A stretch of 6,107 bases of DNA from Nitrosopumilaceae archaeon (GCA_013867245.1 JACENB010000091.1:1-6107), one strand, 5' to 3'; positions 1 to 5,214 are shown, counted from the first letter of the stretch. Translations and numbers: made by a program. Notes: generated by a model from the letters alone, not told the origin.

Positions 1-110
1 AAAATATCATAGAGCAACATAATGGAAAAATATCTGTATCAAATAATCCCTCAACATTTAGAATAATTTTGCCAATTAATGTTGAAGAACCAGAAAAATT
101 CAAGTTATAG
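1..110 (+). CDS. Sensor histidine kinase, C-terminal end only (5' truncated)
   Basis: The frame starting at position 3 is open from the window edge and encodes 35 residues before a TAG at 108-110. It contains IIEQHNGKISVSN followed by PSTFRIILPI. This is the usual end of a HATPase_c domain, where family members read roughly (I/V)(V/I)exHgGxIxVxSxpGxGtxFxixLP. The usual PGxG loop before the last strand is shortened to NNPS. By family knowledge this domain binds ATP and phosphorylates a conserved His in the preceding dimerisation domain, which lies outside the window together with any sensor region. The last five codons after EEPEK form a short polar tail. The stop overlaps the 3' end of the converging methyltransferase gene by 6 bp. 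A T6 run directly follows the stop. Family assignment is fairly sure although only the tail is seen; the specific signal cannot be told. Confidence 0.75.
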   Translation, partial: NIIEQHNGKISVSNNPSTFRIILPINVEEPEKFKL

Positions 111-659
111 TTTTTTCAATAATACGAATCTCTTTTTTTCAGGCTCAATATCTTCATGCATATCAACATCACTGACAATTCGAACCTTGTAATCCATCCA
201 ACGTTTAAGCATGTTCCGAGATGTTTGATTTTCATCAATTTTTTCTTCTATGCTGCTAAATGCTTCACAATTCATTATGTATTTGCCAGAGACTCTGTGC
301 ATTTCTGAAATTCCTTTTTTCAGTGTATCTTCATCTAGATAATTCAATAATCCATGAGTAAATACAAAATCTATTGATGAGTCTTCAAATGGTAAATCTG
401 TTATACTTCCTTTCTGAAAATTTGCAACTGGGAATTTCTCTTTTGCAATATCCAATGCATATTCATTAAGATCAACTCCGTGAATTTGAAAAGTATCTGG
501 GAATAATCTTAAATCAATTCCAGTTCCACATCCAATTTCTAATACACTAGTGCATCGTAATGATATTGCAAGATCTTTTGTAAATTTTGCAAATTCCTCG
601 TTATATCTTGACTCGTTTTCATCTGCATATTTCTTCCAAAACTCCTCATTGTAACTCAT
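105..659 (-). CDS. Class I SAM-dependent methyltransferase
   Basis: A 184-residue soluble protein with a Rossmann-type methyltransferase core. Motif I is VLEIGCGTGIDL (residues 39-50), the SAM-binding glycine loop. GVDLNEYAL (61-69) holds the acidic residue after strand 2 that usually binds the ribose hydroxyls. GSITDLPFEDSSIDFVFTHGLLNYL (84-108) matches motifs II and III. The start FWKKYADENESRYNEEF and the stretch HRVSGKYIMNCEAF (121-134) recall the small methylases linked to pseudaminic acid or other surface-sugar clusters, but this is resemblance from memory. The C-terminus after about residue 155 is short and charged and lacks a clear substrate domain, so the substrate is unknown. It is third in a minus-strand series after ilvE and the Cys-rich gene, 37 bp downstream of the latter. 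A weak TATA-like stretch (ATCAAATA on the minus strand, about 682-689) lies some 27 nt before the ATG, so separate leaderless transcription is possible. Confidence 0.85.
   Translation of the reverse strand: MSYNEEFWKKYADENESRYNEEFAKFTKDLAISLRCTSVLEIGCGTGIDLRLFPDTFQIHGVDLNEYALDIAKEKFPVANFQKGSITDLPFEDSSIDFVFTHGLLNYLDEDTLKKGISEMHRVSGKYIMNCEAFSSIEEKIDENQTSRNMLKRWMDYKVRIVSDVDMHEDIEPEKKRFVLLKKL
111..139 (+). terminator. Oligo-T tracts after the histidine kinase stop
   Basis: T6 at 111-116 starts right after the TAG stop, and T7 lies at 133-139. Archaeal RNA polymerase commonly terminates at oligo-T stretches without a hairpin. The tracts lie inside the 3' part of the opposing methyltransferase gene, so they also encode lysine codons (AAA/AAG) there. 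They could therefore be coincidental. Confidence 0.35.
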
Positions 660-696
660 GAATTTTTTTAGATATAGCTGTATTTGATACTAATTG

Positions 697-858
697 TTAG
701 TGATTACATTTGCATGGGATGAGTTTTGTATCAAATGTACAGTCATGAGGACCCTCTGATTTTCCTTGCGTGGGAATCTCTTTCATGCAATCTTCATGAC
801 GACCCTTTCTACAAAACCAACAGATTTCTTGTGTATCCCCAGTTGCACATGAATCCAT
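697..858 (-). CDS. Small Cys/His-rich protein, probable zinc-binding
   Basis: This 53-codon frame runs from ATG at 858 to TAA at 697-699. The product begins MDSCATGDTQEICWFCRKGR and ends KLIPCKCNH. Seven Cys (4, 13, 16, 24, 40, 49, 51) and three His (21, 38, 53) are present. CWFC, followed by H21 and C24, forms a C-x2-C-x4-H-x2-C block, and a second set (H38, C40, C49, C51, H53) lies near the end. Such clustering in so short a frame is not expected by chance and suggests one or two structural zinc sites. I do not recognise a named family. There is no signal peptide or membrane segment, so it is likely cytoplasmic. It lies 41 bp downstream of ilvE on the same strand and 37 bp upstream of the methyltransferase. 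A T7 run on the minus strand (882-888) sits between ilvE and this gene and may act as terminator or as a poor TATA element for this gene. Function unknown; nucleic-acid or protein binding is a guess. Confidence 0.7.
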   Translation of the reverse strand: MDSCATGDTQEICWFCRKGRHEDCMKEIPTQGKSEGPHDCTFDTKLIPCKCNH

Positions 859-881
859 AATGTATATCTGATTTTGTGGGT

Positions 882-888
882 AAAAAAA
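882..888 (-). terminator. Oligo-T tract after ilvE
   Basis: The minus strand carries TTTTTTT about 12 nt after the ilvE stop and before the Cys-rich gene. This fits an archaeal intrinsic termination tract. No hairpin precedes it. Its position about 27 nt before the next ATG means it could also be part of a weak promoter for the Cys-rich gene. Confidence 0.35.
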
Positions 889-899
889 CTCTTGGAAGT

Positions 900-1814
900 T
901 TAGATATATGTCAACCAGGGCAAAAATCTCTCATCTTTACCCATTACTACATCAGTAAATGATTTTTGCAATGCTTTTGTTATGTGACCCATCTTTCCAT
1001 TACCGATTTTGACTTTATCGACCTGTGTTACAGATTTTACTTCAGCAGCAGTACCTGTCATGAATATTTCATCAGCAGCATACAGATCATCTCTTTCCAA
1101 ATCTCGTTCAATGACAAATCCACCATTTTCTTCAATAATCTGGATTACACTATCTCGTGTAATTCCTTCTAGTCCTCCTGCAGATAATGGAGGTGTTTGA
1201 ATAATGTCATCTTTTACAACAAAGATATTTTCAGCACTTCCTTCAGCAATTTTTCCACGCCAGTTTAACATGATTGCCTCATCATACCCATTTTCTAATG
1301 CTTCCATTCTTGCTAATGCTGCATTTGCATAGTTTGATGCTGCTTTTGCTTGCGTTGGTTGAGATCTAGAATCAATTTTTATCCAACTTGATACTTTGCA
1401 TTTTGCTCCTGAGAACTTTCCTGCTTTTGACTCACCCATTTTCCATTCCCAACATGAAATAGATGCATCCACTTTGTTTGCAGTTGGGGTTAATCCCATT
1501 GTTCCATAACCATAGTATGCTAATGGTCTAATGTAACATTCTTTGAGTCCACTTGTCTTTACAGTTTTAATAATTCCATCAGAGATTTGTTTTTTTGAAA
1601 ATTGCATTTTCATAGAGTACAATTTTGCTGATTTGAAGAATCTATCTACATGTTCTGGTAGTCTAAAAATGGCTGAACCATTTGGAGTGTCGTAACATCT
1701 GATTCCTTCAAAAATTGATGTAGAATAGTGTAATGCATGAGTTAGAACGTGCACTTTGGCATCTTTGAATGGTACTAGTTTTCCATTCATCCAGATTTTT
1801 CCAACTTCTTTCAT
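900..1814 (-). CDS. ilvE: Branched-chain amino acid aminotransferase
   Basis: A 304-residue fold-type IV PLP aminotransferase, full length for the family (about 290-310). It transfers the amino group between glutamate and the 2-keto acids of valine, leucine and isoleucine, the last step of their synthesis, in the cytoplasm. The N-terminus GKIWMNGKLVPFKDAKVHVLTHALHYSTSIFEGIRCY (residues 5-41) is typical. RPLAYYGYGTMGL (96-108) belongs to the substrate pocket. The PLP lysine is K157 in QAKAASNYANA. EGSAENIFVV (191-200) holds the conserved Glu that contacts the PLP ring nitrogen. LEGITRDSVIQI (215-226) and FMTGTAAEV (251-259) form the phosphate-binding parts. These motifs favour IlvE over D-amino acid aminotransferase or PabC. 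The ATG at 1814 is preceded by TTTAAATT centred 27 nt upstream, which suggests a leaderless mRNA starting at or next to the start codon. The gene is divergent from a small membrane protein gene, with 93 bp between the starts. Confidence 0.95.
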   Translation of the reverse strand: MKEVGKIWMNGKLVPFKDAKVHVLTHALHYSTSIFEGIRCYDTPNGSAIFRLPEHVDRFFKSAKLYSMKMQFSKKQISDGIIKTVKTSGLKECYIRPLAYYGYGTMGLTPTANKVDASISCWEWKMGESKAGKFSGAKCKVSSWIKIDSRSQPTQAKAASNYANAALARMEALENGYDEAIMLNWRGKIAEGSAENIFVVKDDIIQTPPLSAGGLEGITRDSVIQIIEENGGFVIERDLERDDLYAADEIFMTGTAAEVKSVTQVDKVKIGNGKMGHITKALQKSFTDVVMGKDERFLPWLTYI

Positions 1815-1836
1815 AGGAGAGGAAAAAAACTATGCT

Positions 1837-1844
1837 AATTTAAA
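1837..1844 (-). promoter_or_regulatory. TATA box for ilvE
   Basis: The minus strand reads TTTAAATT, centred about 27 nt before the ilvE ATG. That is the normal archaeal TATA-to-start distance and implies a leaderless transcript. It lies in the 93-bp region shared with the divergent gene at 1908. No ribosome-binding site precedes the ATG; the region is a pyrimidine run (TTTTTTTCCTCTCCT). Confidence 0.6.
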
Positions 1845-1907
1845 GAATTATCTTTTCATGTGGTTTTAAGCATGAAACTACATATCTGAGTATAATGAAA
1901 TTGTGAT

Positions 1908-2114
1908 ATGGAGTGGACTTTGGGGTATATTGCAATTGCACTCCTTGTTATTGGGTTGATTGGTCAGGCATTTGAAATGAGAAAAATTCGTCAAACCACA
2001 TATCAAGATGAACAGGTGGGTTCACCAACAATTTTTGCAAACAAGAAAAATTTCAAATGGTATGGCATTCTTGGTGTTGGAATAATTTTATGGTATTTTG
2101 CTGAGCGTATGTAA
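1908..2114 (+). CDS. Small two-helix membrane protein, unknown function
   Basis: A 68-residue protein with two hydrophobic segments, about residues 4-22 (TLGYIAIALLVIGLIGQAF) and 51-64 (WYGILGVGIILWYF). They are joined by a polar loop of about 28 residues with basic residues (EMRKIRQTTYQDEQ, NKKNFK). The basic residues are all in the loop, so by the positive-inside rule both termini probably face outward and the loop inward. I do not recognise the family. An ATG at 1895 is out of frame and stops after three codons, so ATG 1908 is the likely start. A weak TATA-like ACATATCT near 1880-1887 lies about 25 nt upstream, which would fit leaderless expression. The gene stands alone between the divergent ilvE and the G+C-rich island. 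Coding is supported by the membrane pattern and a clean start and stop. Confidence 0.7.
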   Translation: MEWTLGYIAIALLVIGLIGQAFEMRKIRQTTYQDEQVGSPTIFANKKNFKWYGILGVGIILWYFAERM

Positions 2115-2117
2115 TCA

Positions 2118-2131
2118 GATCTATATAGATC
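2118..2131. repeat. Perfect 14-bp palindrome GATCTATATAGATC
   Basis: The sequence equals its own reverse complement over 14 bp and lies 3 bp after the stop of the small membrane gene. The TATATA core could serve as a TATA element in either direction, or the palindrome could bind a dimeric regulator. It sits about 4 bp before the TATA-like box of the candidate RNA gene. Confidence 0.5.
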
Positions 2132-2134
2132 AGC

Positions 2135-2142
2135 TCTAAATA
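2135..2142 (+). promoter_or_regulatory. TATA-like box of the candidate RNA gene
   Basis: TCTAAATA is centred at about 2139, some 26 nt before the abrupt start of the G+C-rich island at 2166. That is the normal archaeal spacing from TATA box to transcription start. The placement supports an independent + strand transcript, but the match is only to a short AT-rich motif in an AT-rich genome. Confidence 0.35.
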
Positions 2143-2165
2143 GTAGAAACTGCAAAGTATAGTAT

Positions 2166-2258
2166 CGCGTGTTTTGGGTAACGCCGGACTGAATCTAGAT
2201 AATGGTCCAAGAACAAACCCTTGATGGCGCTACTGGTGTAAAAACCCGTGCGCCACAC
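2166..2258 (+). ncRNA. Candidate structured RNA (G+C-rich island)
   Basis: By hand count 48 of 93 bases are G or C (about 52%), against roughly one third around it. Pairing is extensive. A 3' hairpin pairs TGGCGC (2225-2230) with GCGCCA (2250-2255), continues AC/GT and GGT/ACC past a bulged T and a mismatch, and closes on a 6-nt loop. A middle hairpin pairs GGAC (2186-2189) with GTCC (2205-2208), extended by two wobble pairs. GGGT (2176-2179) can pair ACCC (2217-2220), and GTGT (2169-2172) can pair ACAC (2255-2258), overlapping the 3' stem by one base. It is not a tRNA (no T-loop), and I see none of the SRP, RNase P or C/D-box signatures. Strand is assigned from the upstream TATA-like box. 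On the minus strand the 3' hairpin lies 8 nt after the aspartate kinase stop, so it could instead be an mRNA end structure. A 21-codon ORF overlaps it. Confidence 0.4.
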
Positions 2259-2267
2259 TTTCACTAA
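2202..2267 (+). CDS. Possible 21-residue microprotein
   Basis: ATG at 2202 opens a frame of 21 codons ending with TAA at 2265-2267. The product starts MVQEQTLDGATG and ends VKTRAPHFH. An in-frame TAG at 2196-2198 limits it upstream. The stop overlaps the converging aspartate kinase stop by 4 bp. The frame lies in the G+C-rich island and its codon use is richer in G+C than the neighbours, so either the RNA structure or the peptide explains the composition. There is no TATA box at the leaderless distance from this ATG and no clear ribosome-binding site. No family is recognised. I treat it as an alternative reading of the island. Confidence 0.2.
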   Translation: MVQEQTLDGATGVKTRAPHFH

Positions 2268-3679
2268 ATAAAATTAATTTCTGAAATTTCTTGGTGTATT
2301 GCACTGATTGCTTTTCTAATGTTGTCTGTTGTATCTTCTACAACAATAATTATTCTAGAAGTTTCTTCTTGTGCATCCATGTTCAAAATATTTAGTCCTG
2401 CTTCACCAATCTTTGCACTTGTTCTGGATGCAACTTGTTGAACTCTCCACATCTCATCACCAATCAATGTAATCACTCCTCTGTTGTATGTTATTGTTGC
2501 AAGAGAATCAAATCCTAGCAAGTATTTTTCATTTCTCTTAACATAATCTCCATCCAAAAATAGTATTCTAGAAAATTCAATTCCGTCTTTTGTAAATGGC
2601 GATAAAATTACAAATTCACTGTAACGCTTGTCCTTGTCTAATGATGTCAACAATTTTTGTATCGATGTTGTTTCTATTCTAAAAATCGCACAATTTTCTT
2701 TTCCAGTAACAATCTTGATTGGGTGACCTTTCTGCTCATCTAGATTTCTCTTTATTGTGGTGACCTTGTCTGGATTGTTCATGTTTGTGACTGTAATTGG
2801 CATGTCTACTCCATTTTCAACAATTTCTTTAATTGCAATTGGATCTAATATTTTCATTCCAAACATTCCAGCAAGTCTTGCTTCATTATATGATAATTGA
2901 TGAACCTCTCTTAATCCTGATTCTATTATTTTTGGATCAGCTGAAACTACTGCGCTATCCTTCTCAAAATCAATACTGGTTTCATAATTTTTATGAAATA
3001 AAATTCCTAAATCGGCAGCAGTACGATCAGATCCTCCTCGCTCATATGTAGTAGTAACATTATCTACTGTTTTTCCAATAAAGCCACCAATTGTGACTAC
3101 CTCGTTTTGTTCAACTAATTCTGCAGTTTTACCCATTTTTGTACGAGATTCTGATGTAAGGAAATTTGTTGATTCTATGTTATTATCTGTGATAATGGGC
3201 CAATCCTCAAAATCTACCGTCTCTGTTTTGATCTTATTGCTTCTTAGGATATAGCTCATTACGTGTGACATCAAAACCTCTCCTGAGAATGCTAATGCAC
3301 GTGAACGTATTTCATCGACAAATTCTTTATTTTCAAATGCCTCATCTAGTGCTTTTTTTGCCTTTTCTAGATTTTGTTCAATAACACTCTTGCATGCATC
3401 TTTGTTTTCTGAATCTACTAATCCTAAAATTTTTTCATATGTTGATTTGATTATGTCTAATGATGGCATAACACCATTTTCTGCATTCCTTCCCTGTTCT
3501 AACATTACATCTGTAAGGGAACGTTTTTTTCCGTTATCTAATGTCAATGGAGCTGAAAAAACAGCAATAACTTTGGAGTCTTTTTTTAAATTAGTAATTC
3601 TTTGAATAATTTCTGGAATGGATTTCCCATCTGGACCTATTGCACTACCTCCGAATTTTGCTACTACTAACTTTGTCAT
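2264..3679 (-). CDS. lysC: Aspartate kinase with C-terminal ACT domains
   Basis: A 471-residue monofunctional aspartokinase that phosphorylates aspartate to 4-aspartyl phosphate, the first step towards threonine, methionine and possibly lysine. KFGGSAIG (residues 8-15) is the nucleotide-binding start of the amino-acid kinase fold. RALAFSGEVLMSHVMS (127-142) is the conserved GE helix, VTIGGFIG (195-202) matches the usual QGFIG, and YERGGSDRTAADL (212-224) is the family signature, normally GRGGSDTTA. SADPKI (246-251) matches the conserved ADPR(I/V). Residues from about 320 to the end fit two ACT-like regulatory domains; GEAGLNILNMDAQEETSRIIIVV (425-447) is clear, so feedback control by an end product is likely. 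Two departures are notable: the WTDVDG(V/I)Y(T) stretch before ADP reads SIDFEKDSAVV, and the usual AKVLHP reads MKILDP. No lysine-pathway or homoserine dehydrogenase gene adjoins. The ATG lies 16 nt after the glycosyltransferase stop, so the two are probably cotranscribed. Confidence 0.93.
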   Translation of the reverse strand: MTKLVVAKFGGSAIGPDGKSIPEIIQRITNLKKDSKVIAVFSAPLTLDNGKKRSLTDVMLEQGRNAENGVMPSLDIIKSTYEKILGLVDSENKDACKSVIEQNLEKAKKALDEAFENKEFVDEIRSRALAFSGEVLMSHVMSYILRSNKIKTETVDFEDWPIITDNNIESTNFLTSESRTKMGKTAELVEQNEVVTIGGFIGKTVDNVTTTYERGGSDRTAADLGILFHKNYETSIDFEKDSAVVSADPKIIESGLREVHQLSYNEARLAGMFGMKILDPIAIKEIVENGVDMPITVTNMNNPDKVTTIKRNLDEQKGHPIKIVTGKENCAIFRIETTSIQKLLTSLDKDKRYSEFVILSPFTKDGIEFSRILFLDGDYVKRNEKYLLGFDSLATITYNRGVITLIGDEMWRVQQVASRTSAKIGEAGLNILNMDAQEETSRIIIVVEDTTDNIRKAISAIHQEISEINFI

Positions 3680-3695
3680 GGTACTTTATCAAAAA

Positions 3696-4718
3696 TCAAT
3701 AGTTATCTATTAAGCTTTGAATAATTTTAGCAGCTTTTTTTGCACCTTCTGTATTGATTTGGTTTCTTTTTTCTTCTAATTTGGATATGATTAACTTGTC
3801 CAGCCTTTCAATATCTTCAAAAACAAAACCTTCCTCTCTTGCATTATCTTCTTGTTCAAAATGACCTTTAATTGGAATGAATATTGCAGGCGTACCATAT
3901 GCATTAGCCTCATCTATTGTTGATTTGCCTGCAAGTGAAATCAACACATCTGCTGCATAAATTATTTCATGCAAATTATCTACAAAACCTAAATTTTTTA
4001 CATTGTCGTATTCTTTGTGAATGGATGGACCTGAAACCAATAGAACTTCAACATCTTGATTAATTTTTGAAATAGCTTCTAGTGCTTTTTCTATTAGAAA
4101 CAAACCTGCATCTGTTCCTCCAATTGAAATAACAATTGTTTTTTTACCAAAAGAAAATTTTTCTCGTAATTGTTCTCTTGTATAATCTGTTTGTCGTACT
4201 ATTGGACCTACTCTCTGAATATTGTCTTTTGTATCTCCAATTTCTGGCAATATCACAACTTCACATTTTTTAATGATCTCTTGCATTGATTTATTCATCT
4301 TTTTTTCAATAACTGAAGCCAGACCTTTTGTAAAATGAGTCTCTAAAATATCTGTAATCAAAACAGTTGGAATTTTCATCTCTTGAGCTACTGTTAGTGA
4401 TGCAAAATCCTCATCACTAATCACTAGATTTGGATTATCTTTTTCTAAAATTTCTTGTGAGATACTTTTACAATCTTTGTAATATTGATAGTAATTCCAA
4501 AGCCATTTTGCAGGACTTTTCAATGTACCGTTTTCAACAATAAATGATGGTGGATTGTATACATCATTTACTTGAATTTCTAATTTTTTTAAAATTTTAG
4601 CCGCACCACTGCCTGTAACAAAATTAGTTGTGATATTTTGGAAATTATTTTTTATTGCAATATCTCTTGTAACGTGACCTAATCCTATTGGACTAGAAAA
4701 AAAATTTACAAGAACCAC
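3696..4718 (-). CDS. GT28/MurG-like glycosyltransferase
   Basis: A 340-residue protein with the two-Rossmann GT-B layout of MurG-like enzymes. The N-terminal half starts with FFSSPIGLGHVTRDIAI (residues 6-22), the GxGHxxR loop of the family, and contains NLVISDEDFASL (97-108). The C-terminal half carries IVISIGGTDAG (195-205) and AADVLISLAGKSTIDEANAYGTPAIFIPIKGHFEQEDNA (255-293), the donor-nucleotide site with the acidic and Gln residues that usually bind the sugar nucleotide. Members transfer a sugar, often GlcNAc, from UDP-sugar to a lipid or surface acceptor, and some relatives (PseG type) instead hydrolyse UDP-sugars. The true substrate cannot be told. There is no signal peptide or membrane span, so it is cytoplasmic or membrane-associated. 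The start is GTG at 4718: an in-frame TGA lies 15 nt upstream of it with no ATG between. TAAAAATTT centred 25 nt upstream supports leaderless initiation there. Confidence 0.85.
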   Translation of the reverse strand: MVLVNFFSSPIGLGHVTRDIAIKNNFQNITTNFVTGSGAAKILKKLEIQVNDVYNPPSFIVENGTLKSPAKWLWNYYQYYKDCKSISQEILEKDNPNLVISDEDFASLTVAQEMKIPTVLITDILETHFTKGLASVIEKKMNKSMQEIIKKCEVVILPEIGDTKDNIQRVGPIVRQTDYTREQLREKFSFGKKTIVISIGGTDAGLFLIEKALEAISKINQDVEVLLVSGPSIHKEYDNVKNLGFVDNLHEIIYAADVLISLAGKSTIDEANAYGTPAIFIPIKGHFEQEDNAREEGFVFEDIERLDKLIISKLEEKRNQINTEGAKKAAKIIQSLIDNY

Positions 4719-4738
4719 AAAATTGCTATGTTTTAATC

Positions 4739-4747
4739 AAATTTTTA
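4739..4747 (-). promoter_or_regulatory. TATA box for the glycosyltransferase-lysC pair
   Basis: The minus strand reads TAAAAATTT, centred about 25 nt before the GTG start at 4718. This fits a leaderless transcript and supports the GTG start. It lies about 20 bp from the oppositely oriented tRNA TATA box, so the two promoters are packed back to back. Confidence 0.5.
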
Positions 4748-4767
4748 GATTCTGACCTTTCTCAAAG

Positions 4768-4774
4768 TTTAAAT
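4768..4774 (+). promoter_or_regulatory. TATA box for tRNA-Val
   Basis: TTTAAAT is centred 27 nt before the first base of the mature tRNA. Archaeal tRNA genes are transcribed from such upstream TATA/BRE promoters. The spacing places the transcript start at, or within a few bases of, the tRNA 5' end. Confidence 0.65.
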
Positions 4775-4797
4775 GGTTTTTAACTACGTTGGTTTCT

Positions 4798-4872
4798 GGG
4801 CTCATAGTCCAGGTCGGTTATGACGTCGCCCTTACACGGCGAAGATCCGGGGTTCAAATCCCCGTGGGCCCA
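4798..4872 (+). tRNA. tRNA-Val(UAC)
   Basis: The 75-nt sequence folds as a standard cloverleaf without an intron. The acceptor stem pairs GGGCTCA (4798-4804) with TGGGCCC (4865-4871), with one T-G wobble, and the discriminator is A at 4872. The D arm lies at 4807-4824 (GTC/GAC). The anticodon stem pairs TCGCC (4826-4830) with GGCGA (4838-4842) around the loop CTTACAC, giving anticodon TAC (4833-4835), which reads the valine codon GUA and probably others by wobble. The variable loop has 5 nt, and the T stem pairs CGGGG with CCCCG around TTCAAAT. No CCA is encoded, as is common in this group, so it must be added by the nucleotidyltransferase. A long frame that reads through this tRNA from 4789 is not a real N-terminus of the next gene. 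Confidence 0.97.
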
Positions 4873-4908
4873 TTTCTCAAAATCTTATTAATGATAAATG
4901 GTATAACC

Positions 4909-5172
4909 ATGTGGTTCATTTTGGTAAAAAGAAGAATTCGAACTGGTAGAGGTACAAGAATCATTGAAGTAGATGATGACAATTCCGCATGGGCAGGAAA
5001 CGATTTCAAAAAACTTCAAGATGCAAGAAAAAAAGCAGCTTCCGACAAATATATCACTGTTGGTAGAGGAACTGGAAAAATTAAGTTCGGTGATATCGAA
5101 AGTACTCCAACAAAATCCACCAAAGGTATGTGGGTAAGTTCAGGACGAGGAACTGGAAAAAGAAAACTCTGA
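4909..5172 (+). CDS. Small basic protein with three GRGT motifs, unknown function
   Basis: From ATG 4909 the product has 87 residues: MWFILVKRRIRTGRGTR at the start, GRGTGKRKL at the end. The motif [T/V/S]-G-R-G-T-[G/R] occurs three times, at residues 12-17, 51-56 and 78-83. Between copies 1 and 2 lie an acidic patch (EVDDDN) and a basic helix (DFKKLQDARKKAA). The many Arg, Lys and Gly residues suggest nucleic-acid or ribosome binding, but this is inference, and I do not recognise a family. No signal peptide is evident. The start is uncertain: in-frame ATG 4891 gives six more residues. TTG 4921, preceded by GTGGT at 4911-4915, gives an 83-residue protein beginning MVKRRIRTGRGT, which is attractive. 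The gene begins 36 nt after tRNA-Val on the same strand and may be cotranscribed with it; AT-rich stretches at 4883-4898 could also be a promoter. Confidence 0.75.
   Translation: MWFILVKRRIRTGRGTRIIEVDDDNSAWAGNDFKKLQDARKKAASDKYITVGRGTGKIKFGDIESTPTKSTKGMWVSSGRGTGKRKL
5066..5161 (+). repeat. Two 15-bp direct repeats encoding the last two GRGT motifs
   Basis: GAGGAACTGGAAAAA occurs exactly at 5066-5080 and 5147-5161, 81 nt (27 codons) apart and in the same reading frame. It encodes R-G-T-G-K in motifs 2 and 3. The copy at motif 1 (near 4945-4960) has diverged in DNA sequence. Near-identical DNA suggests recent internal duplication, or strong codon constraint. Confidence 0.7.
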
Positions 5173-5214
5173 TAGTCGAATAAATCAATCAATGAATGTA
5201 CATTGCTTAGATGA

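Noticed and set aside
966..1200. Two + strand ORFs of 68 and 63 codons
   Set aside because: They lie fully antisense to the C-terminal part of ilvE, whose motifs are clear, and their products have no recognisable pattern.
2225..2255. Intrinsic terminator of lysC
   Set aside because: Read on the minus strand the hairpin is strong and close to the stop, but no T-run follows it, so it is not a classic terminator; an mRNA end-stabilising role remains possible.
2166..2258. A degenerate tRNA or a C/D box RNA in the G+C-rich island
   Set aside because: No GGTTCAAATCC-like T arm is present, and TTGATGG and CTGA elements do not form a proper C/D pair at usable positions.
2833..3605. Two + strand ORFs (2833-3051, 3390-3605)
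   Set aside because: Both are antisense to aspartate kinase, whose frame carries family motifs; products look like random reverse translations.
4789..4908. N-terminal extension of the GRGT protein reading through tRNA-Val
   Set aside because: The tRNA cloverleaf is complete, so the open frame across it is incidental. The start must lie at 4891, 4909 or 4921.
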